Assembly: GCF_037975245.1 (NCBI RefSeq)
Contig: NC_092580.1
Span: 22,492,501 to 22,556,500, forward strand
Reading direction: 5' to 3'
Length of the DNA: 64,000 nucleotides
Origin: Apostichopus japonicus
Taxonomy: Eukaryota; Echinodermata; Holothuroidea; Aspidochirotida; Stichopodidae
The translations under genes were made by a program, and so were the position numbers. Positions 25,201-38,692 of the stretch are shown here, piece by piece; position 1 is the stretch's first letter, and the number at the start of each line of letters is the position of its first letter. The notes under the pieces are model-generated. The model saw only the letters and a program-made list of their open reading frames with translations, was not told the origin of the DNA and searched no databases.

Positions 25201-28200
25201 GTTGGAGGAAGATTCAGATCAGGATAGCGGAGACGAGATGATAACTCCAAAGAGAAACTTGAGAAGGAGGAAAGTCAAGAAGGCTACGGTGAGCAAATCG
25301 AGCAAAAGATCAGACGACGAAGGTGACGAGGAGGACAAACTGAGTAGTGAGGCTAGTAACTATTCTGAAGAAGAGTGGATTCATCAGAAGAAATCAGCTA
25401 CCAAAACTGTCAAACAGGGAAACAAAATCAGTCCAAATGCATCCAAAGACTTGAATGACTCGGACAGCGACTTTGACATTGAAACGCTCAGCATGAAAAA
25501 ACGTCAAACTTCTTCCTCAAAGCTACAGAAGAATTACAAGATTCTGTCATCAGATTCAGACAACATGGAGGAAATTGCAAAGAAGAGACCACAAGGTATT
25601 TTAAATGGTAAAATTTGGGGGTTTGTTTTTGAGTGTGGCTTTATTAAGGATTTATCATACCTTTGATGGGTATCATTGTGCATTTGCTTGTTTTTGTTTC
25701 TACATCTGAAATGCTGTACTGTTATCCAAACATTATGCAATTAGTGATAATGGAAGCAAACAATTTTTTTTCCATGCATAAGTTCATACTCTTGACTTTT
25801 TGAGGTTTTGAAATTCTGACTTATAAATCTAAAAATTTTGACTTTTTAATTTAAAAAATTTAGATTTCTTGTTTCTTGTCACTTAATATGAATCATTGTA
25901 TTACAAGTGATGTTTCTCACAAAGAAAAATACATATATATATATATTTACTATTATCAGAGGTAATCATCAGTTTGATTTTATGAAATTAATATTCACAG
26001 AGATGTAATATATTTCATTATGCAAACATTATGCAATTAGTGATAATGGAAGCAAACAATTTTTTTTCCATGCATAAGTTCATACTCTTGACTTTTTGAG
26101 GTTTTGAAATTCTGACTTATAAATCTAAAAATTTTGACTTTTTAATTTAAAAAATTTAGATTTCTTGTTTCTTGTCACTTAATATGAATCATTGTATTAC
26201 AAGTGATGTTTCTCACAAAGAAAAATACATATATATATATATTTACTATTATCAGAGGTAATCATCAGTTTGATTTTATGAAATTAATATTCACAGAGAT
26301 GTAATATATTTCCACTTCAATTCCTCCACGAAAAAAGGTATAGATGTGTGGTGTGAAGTGTTTGTCCCAGCTGAGAACATGTGGGTTTCTGTTGATTGCA
26401 GTAATGGATTTGTCAACAAACCCCACCACCTAGAAGCCCTAGCAACCAAGCCCCTGTTGTATGTCATTGGATTTGACAAAGGTAAGACTTTCTTAAGATT
26501 AACAGTTGGATGTTTAAGGTATGTGAAAGATGAAAGCAGAAAGTAATTCTTGTTAAATTTTAGAAATGAAAGACAATTAATGTTCTTTGAATGTAAATCC
26601 TTCAGGGGCAGAGCGATGGTGAAGGGGATGGGGGGGGGGAGGTGGGGAGGTACATTGGATGTCACTTTATGCATTATTTTGTATCTGCTATGACTGTGCA
26701 TAATTGTTAAAAACTAATGTAAAAAGATTTCTTTCATTTTCAAGGAGACTCAAATGCAGGATATGTTTGAAATCATTTAGTAGTGGTATATATTTCTTGA
26801 ATCTTCGCAAACTGTAGTATGACCAATTTGCTTGTCATCATTCATTCTGAATATGCAAAGAATCTAATCCTTACCTGTACACAAATTTGAAATGAATTTG
26901 TTTACCGTTTATGAGAAAACTTTAAGTCCAGGTTGTCCAAAAGTGTCAGCAATTTGGTTTTTTTTTCTTTCTTAGTTTGCTGGAGGGACAAAATATATTT
27001 TCTCTGCAAACATGAGACAATCCCAATTATTCGGGACGTATGATATCATTACACACAATATACTTCATGGGTGGTAACAATATTACAAATTTCTGAGTGT
27101 TAATTCCACCATTGTAGAAAATTAGTTCAGACTACAATCTTTATGCGTCTGCTCGTCCAGTAATGGCTGTCGTTGATCTTTACAGACAATAGTGCCAAAG
27201 ATATAACCCAGAGGTACGCTAAGCGTTGGATGGCATATAATATCAAGCTTAGGATTGAGAAGTTTGATGAAAACTGGTGGTCTGAGACTCTTGGAAGATA
27301 CAAGAGCATGGACAAGAAAAGGAACAGAGTCGAAGACGAACAGATGGAAGGTCTGTGAACTTTGTGATTATCGTCTGAGAGAAGAAATGATTTCTGATAT
27401 GTAAAATTATTTAAATTTGTTGCAGCATACTTGTTGCAGCATATTTCCATAAGGATATTTAACACCCATAAACAGAATTAAACTACACTATATTATATAT
27501 ATCAATCCATACTTCATTCCATTATTGCATATATGTCCCTACATTTATTCCTTTGGTTTACATGTTGACCTAACACATAAATATATATATGTAGCAAGTA
27601 TCGAGTCACTCACAAATGGGATCATCAAATTGCCTTCAATTTTAACTTTGCTTAAATTTCTGACAATAATTTCCCTGGAGATTTTATCTATCTAGATTAT
27701 CCTAAGACACATTAAATAGCTTATTCTGATGGTGGCATTCAAATTTTTTCTAAGATGAATAGATTTGAAAATAGTGTAAGGTTGATTGTTGGTGAAGATT
27801 ATTGGTCTTCCCAGCATAGTTTTGGAATAATACTAATAATAGATTGGGGAAGTTCATGCCATTGGATTCTGTACTAGGATGTCCAAAACATTACACCTGT
27901 GACCAGTGTTACTTTTATGTATGCAAAGCACAAAATTGTGGTAAATTCTTCAACCCTTCAGAAACATTACATAGCATAAATTTAGTGATGACTGTGTTAT
28001 CTTGTTTTGACTTTTGTTAGCTCACAATCTCGACAAGCCTCTCCCGAAGAGCATCGTGGAGTACAAGAACCATCCTATGTAAGTCTGATTGAAATGCTTT
28101 TGTATCCATCATAAAATAGTCTGTCAACACTGTTCATGTTCAATGCAGGAAAGAACAGATGTTTATGGTTTAATCTTCAGATAAGAAACACTGTAACATA

Positions 28201-31200
28201 TGTCTGTCATTATTTGTCCTTGCATGGGCATAGTCACAGATGAGACAACTTTCTCATATAGATTAATTTTGTGTCGTTCTTCAAAGCGTTGATATCGACA
28301 GTAATGACTATACCTTTTCTTTGAGAAAATAGTTAGAACTATTCATACTGAAGGGTTACCATACCATATGACAATATATTTGTGCTTTCAGCAAACTTAA
28401 TTGTCCCTATGTTCTGAAGGTCTTTGTAATATTAAGAGAGATCGCTGTTTTTATGATACGAAACTGAAACAGTACAAATGTAGTAAGCATCACTATACAT
28501 GTCTTTCTGGGAAGCAGGATGCATTCATTCTCAACACACAAACATGATTGATGTCACCATATTAACCCCACAAGCTTGGGTGGGAATAGCTTTGTAACAT
28601 GGACTACATAGTTGCAACAATAACTAAGCTTGCTGTATCTGCAATATAAGTACTTTTGTAATGTCAGGTTTAACATTGTTTAGGATCATACAGCTATTAA
28701 AAAAACTAAGTTAATACTATATTACCCTGTGTCCAATTTTTCAACCAAGAAGTATGAAATCCCTTCTACACTGTTGCTATAAGTGCTTCAAATCATGACA
28801 TGAAAGTACATGACAAACAGAGTAGTACTTAACTTTTCAAATTTTTCCTCAACTGCCTGAAGCTGTAGTGAGGGTACAAGTATCCAGGGGATGTTTTTTT
28901 TCAGGATATTTTCTCATGAAACATTGACTCTTGCTCTTACTGTGGCATTCATGTAAATTGAAGCAATGTAAAGGAGGTATGCATGTTACATTTTTCCTGA
29001 CATGTGAGTGTTCCTCTGCAACACCATTGATAATTCATTTCTGTCTTTATTTTAGGTATGCCTTGGAAAGACATCTCCTCAAATTTGAAGGCATCTACCC
29101 ACCAACAGCTGCTGTGCTGGGATACTGCAGAGGAGAGCCGGTGTACTCACGTGAATGCGTTCACACCGTTAGTTGCATATTTTAATACAATTGTAGCTAC
29201 TGCAATACTATTATTATACTGTTTTACATTTTCTAACTAGAATGTTGTAGTAATAAATTTGGCTTTTAAAATATGAATGGAAATATGTCAATATTGACAT
29301 AATAGGTCACACCTGGATTTTGTATTAATGTGAACTCACATGAAGCGTTCACACTGTAAGTTTCATATTTTCAGTAGAATAGTAGCTAAAACTCCAATAC
29401 TATTATTTTACATTTTCTCACAGAATGTTGTAGTAATAAATTTGGAGATTAGAATATGAATGGAAATATTTTAATATTGACAAAAATGGTCACATCAGGA
29501 TTTTGTATTGGATGTTTCAGTAATCTTTGGTATTTTTCAGCACCTCTTCATAGCAAGTTCATAGACAGATAATATGAATCATAATTTCCAAAATCTAAGA
29601 ATTTGTTATATATGTGAGATTCTGCATGACTGGTTCTTTGGTACCTCCATAATACTCAGTATGAAATTATCCATTCATTGTGCTTCTGACTTCAAGAATT
29701 TGATGAAAGTTGTGGAATATATATGTTAATAGAATCCACATGCACTTCTCAGGGCAAACCTTAGACAATCCAACCCTAATTCCAACCTGAGGGAATTTAA
29801 AATATGCTAAATTGCTTGATATAGTAGATGCATTTTCCACAGCTGCAGCCATAGAAGGAGAAAGCAAACACATTTTGTTGGTCTTGAAATTGTACTTTTA
29901 TGTCCATTCATGCCAGCATTTGCATCCTGATTAGACTGTATAGCAAGTTTGAAATTTTCGCAGTATTCCTGTTCATGTAGCACAGTGTTGCTAAGGGGGC
30001 ATAGCTTAACTATAACATAACCGATGGAAATGCATTTTATTTGGCAAAGTTGATAATTGTTGGTGATTTATGAAGTGCCCACTCTATTTTCAATCCCTCT
30101 AAGGCTAAAATAAAATTGATGCTGAAATTGTTTCAATTTGATGGATTAGAAGTTGGACATTGATAGTTGCCACTGACATGATCCCTCCAGTCATAGCAAC
30201 TTAAATACTACTGTAATTGTTTTCTTTATATTATTTTATCATTAGAACTGACATTGCTAAACTTGATATACTGAGCTATAAAAATGTTTACAGAAAGTTA
30301 AACAAGAAAAGCAACTTCTCACACATTTGACAAGCTTCTATAAATATTAAAAAGTTTTTTTCTTTGAAAATTATTTTTCTTCTCTTTCATTTTTTTCTCC
30401 TTTTTCTCATTTTGCACAGCTGAAGTCAAAGCACACCTGGATGAAAGAAGCTCGTGTCGTGAAAGATGGAGAGCAACCATACAAATTTGTGAAGAAACTT
30501 ATCAATCCATTTGTGAGTTATCTGCCATAAGTTATGATCTTTCAGTCAAAGCTGTTAAATATTCCTTTTTTTTTATTTTTAATATGGATTGTCAAAGGTT
30601 TAACTCTATTTATTGTCGTGATTTTTCCTTAATTGAAGCCTGAGCTAAACAAAGTCACTGCTATCAATATCACTTGCGGTACATAGTATAAGTATAAGTA
30701 TACTATGCACAGAGTCTGCAACAACAGACACAATGTAATTATTACGTCATTTTCTTTGCTTTTCCAGAAACGGCATTTACTCACTCCAGAGGAACAGAAC
30801 CAAATGCTGGATATTTATGGTGAATGGCAGACGGAGGATTATATACCACCACCGGCCAAAGATGGTATCGTCCCAAGGAATGAATATGGCAATGTAGAAC
30901 TCTTTAAACCTTGCATGTTACCAAAGGGAACAGTTCATTTGCAAAGTGAGTATCCCATTATAGCAAATGGCTCTTCTAGGATTGTTATAAAATGTATTGA
31001 CAGTAATTTGTCAAAACTATGAATATGTTACATAGTCCCAAGGAACGAATATGGCAATGTGGAATTTTTACAAAATGGGTGTGTATCTTGACTTTCGTTG
31101 TGGACAGATCACACAATAAACTCACACACCTGAAGTAGTGGATGAGGTTTTACAATGATTAGGTGGAAAGTTATTATGACATATAGCATTTTATGTTAGT

Positions 31201-33408
31201 GAGATACACAATCAAAACTTGAGTATGCCAGTAGGAAGGGGCCTTAATCTGCATGTACACAAAGAATTAACAACTTTTATTCTCTGCAAGTAGAGGTATT
31301 AAGGTTACATTCAACATTATGGTGACCAAAAGGTCGACATGGCCTCATACCTTAAAAAAACAAAGAAAGCTTTATGTAATCATAAGTTGAGATGGCACTT
31401 GTGGGATGAAGATGGTGGTGCTCTTTGACATGTCAATACAAACACTTTTGAGCCATTGTATGAAGCATGGTAACTGAATTTGCATAATTGTATTTGCATA
31501 ACTGAATCATGCATAACTGAATCATGCATAACTGAATCATGCATAACTGATCATGCATAACTGAATTTTACAGTGTACCTAATCTTCGAGCTTTCTATGT
31601 TAACCACAAATCAGCAGGAAACTTGAAACTTGAATTTTATGTTTGATTTACAGTCCCCGGTCTGAACAGAGTGGCCAACAAGCTAGATATTGACTGTGCA
31701 CCAGCAATGATGGGCTGGGAATTCCACAAGAGGTTTGCTTGTCCTATGTAAGTATTCGTATCTGTGTAATCATTCAAATGAGTGAGGTATTTGTATCATT
31801 ACACTTGGCCAAGAGATCACAGATTAGATTTTTTGACATTTTGATATTGGCTTACAATCCAATGTGAGATCATTCATGCTCATTAAATCATGAATGTAAT
31901 CATCTAACTATACCTTCCTCATCACATGGTGAGATGAGCTCTCAAGGGAAGTAATTTTAGGGAGTTTTAAGCAAATGTTTGTATCCTTTATGTTTGTGAC
32001 ATTTGGAAGGTTTGTTAAATGAAGAAAAAAGGCAAATTAAAGATGGTAGCTTCAGCTGAATATTTTGAGAGGAATGAGGGAGGCTGCTCCCCCCCCTTGG
32101 CCTCTTGGAACTGAACAGGAAAATTTCTTTCCTCCTGGAATTGAAGAGGAAAGTTGAAGCTTGCATGGTGTCTGTGACATGAAAAACACAAAACTTTTTA
32201 ATATTCAAGTGACATATAGGTATTTTCACACTGACAAGAAATATACTAAATGTAGGATAAGTTAAAACTCATATTTGTGTCTGTATATCTGAGATTAATC
32301 ATGTCAGCATATTGGGACCTGTTTTTGGAGGGATATACAACATTCATTGATCATGTCAATCATTTCATATCTTTTAGTCTGGATGGATTCGTTGTCTGTG
32401 AAGAGGTTGCAGATGTCCTGGTAGCAGCATGGGAGGAGGAAAAGGTGGAGCAAGAAAAGAAGAGGAAACTAGTGAGAACTTTTTTGGTTTTATAATCCTT
32501 TACAAAGATACCCTAAGGCCGATAACAGAGGACAGTCAAATATTTTCCTCCTCCCTGGGAAGATAAATAGAGAAACCCATCTTCTTTCATCAATGTGTAT
32601 TGATGCTTCTTTGATGTTGCAAAATCATCAACAGGCTTCATTGCACTGCAAATGATTTTTGATATGAAAAGTTATGAAGATAATCCAATAGTATAGTGCT
32701 GCGAATTGTTTATCATTTAAATTAGGAAAATGCCCTGCGATGTTATTCTAGAAATGTTTCCTTTTTGGGTGTCAACTTTGAATGTGGCAGAAACGTATTG
32801 GTATTGGATAGGTGATAATATTTGCATTTTTGTTCCCTGTAACCACTCTGCAGTTGGAATTTTGGTACCCTCTGCTCTGTGAGCTGGGGAGGATAAGTGG
32901 CTTACCATTGGTTAGAAATTCAAAGTGGACGATCACATTTGTCTCTTAATTTTTAAACTCTTCTGAAGAGAGGATGCTAGTGCCCATTCATGATATCCAA
33001 ATTTCCTCAAGTATGCCAACGTTTGGCTTCTTTAAGAACCTTGGGTGAATCTGCTAAAACTGGCAAAGTTGCAAAGTCAGCTGCCTAGCATATTTTGTAA
33101 AGCACATCTCAGTGACGTTGTGATGTTTACTATGTCCTCTCTGTATGATTTCATAGAAACGAGAACAACGGGCGATGAAAAACTGGAAGCATATCATCAA
33201 GAGCATCATGATTCGAGAGCGACTGAAAGAGAAGTACCAACTGGAGGAAGAGACAGAATCAGAAGAAACAAAAGAGAAAGGGAAAGGCAAGGGGAAGGGG
33301 AAGAAAGTACAGAAAACAAAGGCCTATTGGCCTCAAAATAAAATGACAACATTCGAGGGAGATGCAAGCAATCTGCTGCCGTTTGAAAAGAAACCCACAA
33401 AGTCATGA
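19290..33408 (+). CDS. XPC: DNA damage sensor XPC (Rad4 family), 16 coding exons
   Basis: XPC, with RAD23 and centrin-2, recognises helix-distorting lesions and starts global-genome nucleotide excision repair. Exons: 19290-20424, 20971-21073, 21754-21835, 22377-22534, 23164-23287, 24115-24207, 24713-25595, 26338-26481, 27186-27350, 28021-28078, 29056-29167, 30420-30512, 30768-30945, 31654-31747, 32378-32471, 33157-33408. Phases agree throughout; the product is 1255 aa against 940 in human. Residues 1-440 are Lys/Glu/Ser-rich and disordered. The transglutaminase-like fold starts at [13 protein letters not shown] (~442), is split by a basic/acidic insert (566-859), and resumes at IDVWCEVFV...WVSVDC. 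The BHD1-3 region follows: [54 protein letters not shown]. The centrin-binding helix [19 protein letters not shown] is at ~1181-1199. The exon 8 acceptor choice (26338 rather than 26344) was made by homology. Confidence 0.95.
22622..22935 (+). repeat. Two-copy tandem duplication, ~159-bp unit, in XPC intron
   Basis: TACAATAAACATTTCCTG followed by ATGAATGAAACTGCATATT occurs from 22641 and again from 22800. Similarity continues through CTTAACAGAACTGA and GTTCAGTTAATCT. The copies have diverged slightly. Both lie between XPC coding exons 4 and 5. Confidence 0.85.
23797..23842 (+). repeat. Short tandem duplication (~22 bp x2)
   Basis: TTTTTTAGTGTTTTGTCGCA is repeated back to back in the intron before XPC exon 6. 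Confidence 0.8.
24374..24451 (+). repeat. 39-bp perfect tandem duplication
   Basis: The unit beginning CTGAGAGTGGATTTAAAGG and ending CCATAGTAGTCA occurs twice with a 39-bp period (24374 and 24413). It lies in the intron before XPC exon 7. Confidence 0.9.
25727..26312 (+). repeat. 296-bp near-identical tandem duplication in XPC intron 7
   Basis: Unit one (25727-26022) begins CAAACATTATGCAATTAG; unit two (26023-26312) repeats it almost base for base, including the (AT)n run and TCAGAGGTAATCATC. The second copy stops about 25 bases before the acceptor of XPC exon 8. Such high identity indicates a very recent duplication, or an assembly error. Confidence 0.93.
29141..29510 (+). repeat. ~189-bp duplication that includes the end of XPC exon 11
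   Basis: The segment from GTGTACTCAC in exon 11 through its donor and the following intron recurs from 29330 (GTGAACTCAC). Downstream landmarks in both copies are TGTTGTAGTAATAAATTTGG, ATATGAATGGAAATAT and GGATTTTGTATT. The second copy keeps CGTTCACACT followed by GTAAGT, a decoy exon end with a donor closer to consensus than the real GTTAGT at 29168. The copied coding part is frameshifted. Confidence 0.88.
31034..31070 (+). repeat. Partial copy of XPC exon 13 in the following intron
   Basis: GTCCCAAGGAACGAATATGG and the bases after it match exon 13 at about 30870-30904 (which encodes [11 protein letters not shown]) with a few substitutions. It lies about 90 bases downstream of the exon 13 donor. 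It is a fragment and is not expected to be spliced in. Confidence 0.85.
31496..31566 (+). repeat. 15-bp tandem repeat, about 4.7 copies
   Basis: GCATAACTGAATCAT is repeated, one unit lacking a base, in the intron before XPC exon 14. Confidence 0.9.
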
Positions 33409-36400
33409 GAGATACCATGGGTTAGTGGGGGGGGGGCGACCAGGGCTGGGAACAAGGGAAGGGAAACATAGGGAGGGACTATAGAAAAGAACTTTCACTT
33501 AGATGTGGTGATATATGCAACAGTAAACACATTAAGTATAAAGTACAAAAGTAACTATGCAACAGTACTGGTAATAAAGTGTTGTTAATCTCTATAGAGA
33601 AAATCTCAACACATATGTAGAAATTTATTCGTCCACAAAATCCCCAGTCTTTCCTCTAGTACTGAAGACTGTAACTGCCATGTGTGAGATCTACACAAAT
33701 ACTTTAGACATTTTCTTATGCATTAATTATAACAACACTGTGCTTGAAAAAGGTCTTGAAACATCTCGGTATCCATGGTGATAAATGCCAGTACCATTCC
33801 TGATTTAGAAAGTTGTTATGTTAAATTTGAGAAACTGCAAGTTTGGGTTGAGAATATATCTACAGAATGGAGTTTTGTCTGTTGTTTCGCTCTGGAATGG
33901 GGTTACTTTAAATCATCTACGAGGGAATGCATGATCAAAATTCCATTCAACTGATCCTTTCAATAAAATGTCGGTTAAATGATACAAACTTTACAATTCA
34001 GATCATTGCTAACAGGAATAAATCACTTTTTTCAATTTTTTTTTTACATATTCCTCTCTATACATAGCAGCTCTTTTGTGTGAATCATTTACTAGTTATG
34101 CACTCAGTACTATTAATAATTTTTCAATGAAGTTGTTATTGTTGCACCGTTTTCTTAATGATCCGTTTCTATACATATATTCATATTTACTGTAGAGTAG
34201 CATGTAGCATACTGGTTTAGTTTTATAACATTTTCCAATAAAGAGATCAATGGATTCTATTTGTACTGTAGAAGTTGTGTTCATTTTTATTGGTTGTTAC
34301 AATTAGAGTGGTCAACTTACCTTATGATATTCTCAGTTGCAATGTTCTGGAGTCCTGATGGTTGTCATAAAGTATTCAACCATTGCACAAGTTTCCTCAT
34401 CACTTGGGATGAGGAGGGGGTGGGGGGAGTGCATGAAGGGAACAGGTTACCTGTCCTAGTGTAAGAATGAAGGCATTTTAACTGGGCCTTCAAAGGCCCT
34501 CCTCAGGACAATGTTCTTTTGTCTGTATGCATTACATGGCAATACTTGGAGTCATTTTTGGCACTGTTTGATACAGATTAACTGATTCTGTCTGTGAAAA
34601 GTAAAACCCTCATTCTACCCCACCCCCCCCCCCCTAGAGACAGAGCTGCCTCTTCTCTTGCCCATCTAGAGAAATTTGTGGTGATGCTACCAGTCTAAGA
34701 ATGGCTTACCACTAGTTTGCTGTGAAGTTATTACATTTTGCAATACTGAATCCCTGAAGGAGTTGAATAAGGCGACTATTATTTAAATGAAAGGTTTTTT
34801 TTTATCAAATGATCACTGAGAGGAAGTCTCAAAAAATGTACACAAGTCACTGAGAGCATCTGTAATAGGTGTGTATGATATATAATTTATTGCAAATACA
34901 CCTATTACACAACATACAGTTAGATACTGGCAACTTAACATCAAATGATCATTATCGAGTCATCGACATTTCACATGAATTCAACTGCTAGCTGACAACA
35001 CACCACAGAATATAAAAGACTTTCAACAAAAATATTCTGACACGCATCATTTTAGACATTTTAAAGAAATCCTACATATCAGAATGAAGGTAGCACCGTG
35101 ATGGTGAAGCTAACACATTGACAGTTGGATGTACAATTCATGCACTTTTACTTTAACAAACAAGTAAACAGTTAATACATTAGCTACAACTGTGAATGAT
35201 ATACAGAAGATGATTCCATGAAATATAATGCATCACAATAACAGTGACAATGCTTTCTATATACCAGCATATATAAAATATACTTTTATATACCAGCATA
35301 AATAAAATATGCTTTTACTCTTTAATTTCCAATGCTATTTTCAACTTTTGTCTTCAAGATGAAAAAGTAACTGTGCGTTTCTATGGGGCTAATGATTCTT
35401 AGTTATGAAGGAAGGTAATCTTTTCCGAGGGTAGCAGAAAAGGTCTGTAAACCACGATCGAATGAAGTGACCATTTAGTCATTTTCCAACGTAGTTGCAA
35501 GCAATGCTGATTTGCTTTAATAAGTTCTTTTTTAATAATCAAGTGGAAAAGCAGCTGGAATTCTAAACGGTGAAATCGACACTTTTCCCTGTTTCTTTGT
35601 CAGACAGCTAATGGTTTAATGTCAGCAATGACGTAATTGTTACGTTAACATTTGTCATAAGAATGGTGGGATATTTAAGCTTTCTAGCCCAACAGACATA
35701 GTTTGGGTTAATGCCTAGTAAAGTACCTCTAAAGCCGGCTGCACACTTCTCCGAATGGAACATGATCTCCATCGACCGTCATTACCCAGTTTTTGAAAGC
35801 TCCTCTCAAGTTTCCACATTGCAGTAGCAGGACAAAACCCACAGTACATATATATTTGAAAGTAAGTCTTATTTTCCTACTGAATGGAAAGTTCAAGGAG
35901 AATATTACGGAAACTACTTACAGAGACAGATCCCTTTACAAATCTATAATTCTAGCCGCATGACAGCTCTGCTATTAAACCTGAAGGTATTGCACATAGC
36001 CAGCTATGAGGCAGCTGTCTAATGGTAGATTTACAACATATATTATGAGGAATTAAGATACATGGTTTCGTCATGTATACTGTGGTTGGTGAAATCTTAT
36101 TGTTCTACACGACAAAACCCAAACTGCTGCCCTTGTACTCACCCTGGTTGCATTTAATATCCTTAAATGTTTCATACAAAAGATATAAAAATAACAATAA
36201 TTAAGTTTGGGAGACATAATGCATATACTTTACATTCCATAACTCATGAATAGCAAACTATAAATTGTGTGACTTTTAATCGATGATTTCATTCTCTGTC
36301 CTGTATAAAAGAACTATTGTACATCCTTTTTACTGACTGCCAAAAAGACATTCTTGGAAATCTTGGGAGATTCAAAATTGACTTGTGACTTTTCATACGT

Positions 36401-38692
36401 AAAGAGTTTTTGCACACATATCTTACGAGAGGAACTTGTGACTTTCTGGAATGGTTTAAACCAATAAGTACATATAAATGATATACACATGTATGATTAC
36501 AATAGTCATCTTACTCATAACTAATACAGTAAAACAAGGATTATTATATTAAAGTATGGATACCATAAATGCATTAGGATTCTCAGATAATACCAAAGTT
36601 CTAAATTCTGCCCACCCACTCCCCTCCTTTAATTATCTAACATTTAACAGGACAGTATTTTCAAGGAAAGACATACTTGTGTGGACAATAGAAATAAAAA
36701 TGAGGACTCAATGTTGGTCTCCAATTCTACAAATGTTCACACATCTTCTAGTATTCAAAGGAAAGACACCCTAGTGTGGACGATGAAATGAATGAGGTCT
36801 CATCAATTGTAAACAATTCATTAAACTTCTAATATCTAATGTCTCCGGTCCTCTCCCTTAGAAATCTAATCTTATAAGGACAGTACCTTTAAAGAAAGAC
36901 ACAGACTAAAGAGGACAATTCAAATTGAATGATGATTCCAAGGTGGTCATCGATTCTATAAATTATCCCTCTCCCCCTCCCACCTTCCTCTGCCCATCCC
37001 ACCCCCTCCTTCTCCCCATCCCACCCCCTCTCCCCCTCACACCCCCTCCCCCACAAAAACTCATCACACATTGAAATGTTAGATGATAAAAATTCTTATA
37101 GCAGACGACTTTATGCAAGCCAGCACCTTCTCCCTTCTGTGAAAATTCTTGTCTACACACCTGATAGGCTTACGTTGGAATGAAACTATTTACAGATGGG
37201 GTGTAATCATTTGATGTTGACCAACTCTATTACTGATCATTTGACACCTTATGATGACTTAAAGATGCTACTCTTGGGGAAACTAAACCAGGAACATAAT
37301 TAAAACAGCACATCTGAACTAATCAACTAATAGAAATAAACTCAGTCTCTGAAAATATCTGAGGTTGAATAGAAATTCAAATCTTTTAAACTTAAAAAAA
37401 AAAAAAAAATGTTTGATTATAACCAAGTTTCTGAAAAACTTGGTTAAAAGAAAAAGTCTTTTAAAGGCAAAACAAAATGTAAAACTGAAAGACTTTGTCG
37501 ATGTTGTCATGGATTTATCTCGTAAAGTATAAAATCTTTGGGTTTTGCACACAAAAAAAAAAACAAAAAAAAAACGTACAAACAAAACAAAAACAACAAT
37601 GTAAATTTCTTAAATATATAGACTCATCTCTAACACTCCCCCCCTTGCCAAAGAAACTGAAAAAATAATAGAAATAACATTTGGCACTTGTAAAAATAGG
37701 AGGAACGATATTTTGAAATAGGAATCTTAATTGTTCAGATGATAATCTCTTTTGCAACTGCTTTTGAGCAACAACAGTTGATTTTTAAGCAGATATTATT
37801 TGGCAACTTTGCAACAAAAATTAGGGAAGAGTGAAACAGATATAAATGCATCTACAAGAAGGTATCCCAGGCATAGAAATCTTGCAAAATACTTGTGAGA
37901 ATTTATAGTGAACCAATTGGGGTGGGGGGGGGGAGACTTTATTGCTAAATGACTTAATTGCTTATATATGATATGCTAGCAACTATTTAAAAATTAACCA
38001 GTTTTGTTAGGAATTGAAAAACCTGCTTTTGATTTCAAACAAGAAACCTTTGGTGCATTTTATTGAATCAGTATACAATTAACTTGAAGTTTCCTAAAAA
38101 TTTGTTACTTTTTTTTTTAAAATAGCTTGGTTCCTACTGGAAATAAATGCAAGGGCTTAATTTTTCCACTCATTTGTAATGACACCACTCTCCCTGCAGA
38201 TACATTCATAAAATACCACATCAACATAAATAAATTTATCTTTTTGCACTTTACATTCACCAATGAGAATATAGATTGGCAGGTCTTACCAGTCAATTCC
38301 AACAATTGAAATGATTCAACTCTACCATGTGCCAATCCTTTGAAACAAAAATTCACTTTTAAATTTGACTTACAGACATAGCTGTAATGAACAAAGCCCA
38401 GAACCCATTGCTTTCTTGAAACTTTATTACTGTGACCTCAATGCATGCTATCATAGTTTGCGCAAATTTTCAGTAGTTGCAAAATTATAGAGCATCATGC
38501 CTTAATTAAAATTTACTTCAATTCTGCTACAAAATACGCACCTGTTTTCACAAATCAATTGGAGATTTATGCATTAAACCAGAATCGACATCCCTGCCTA
38601 ACATATTGCTAGTTCTGCAACAAACAACAAGAGACAAAAATAAAATTGTTTATGGCACATGATTTACCTAAATGCAGAATTTACAGCAAATT
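33409..38692. other. Convergent 3' region between XPC and GRAMD4
   Basis: This 5.3-kb stretch contains the presumed 3' UTRs of both genes. Candidate XPC polyadenylation signals on the + strand are AATAAA near 33961 and 34237. A minus-strand AATAAA at 34891-34886 is a possible distal end for the GRAMD4-like gene, implying a long 3' UTR. Other content: poly-G at 33426-33436, a two-copy 30-bp AT-rich repeat near 35258-35318, a C/T-rich tract at 36967-37055, A-runs near 37395 and 37551-37575, and poly-G near 37921. I see no coding exon. Confidence 0.5.
36967..37055 (+). repeat. C/T-rich tract with repeated CCACCCCCTC
   Basis: Imperfect repeats of TCCCCATCCCACCCCCTC-like sequence run for about 90 bases. 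The minus strand, the sense strand of the GRAMD4-like gene, is G-rich and could form G-quadruplexes, possibly in its 3' UTR. Confidence 0.65.

Noticed and set aside
26344-26481. Alternative XPC exon 8 start at 26344 (after TATAG)
   Set aside because: It also keeps the frame, but loses two residues of the GIDVW stretch that aligns with human GIDQW. The 26338 acceptor was preferred.
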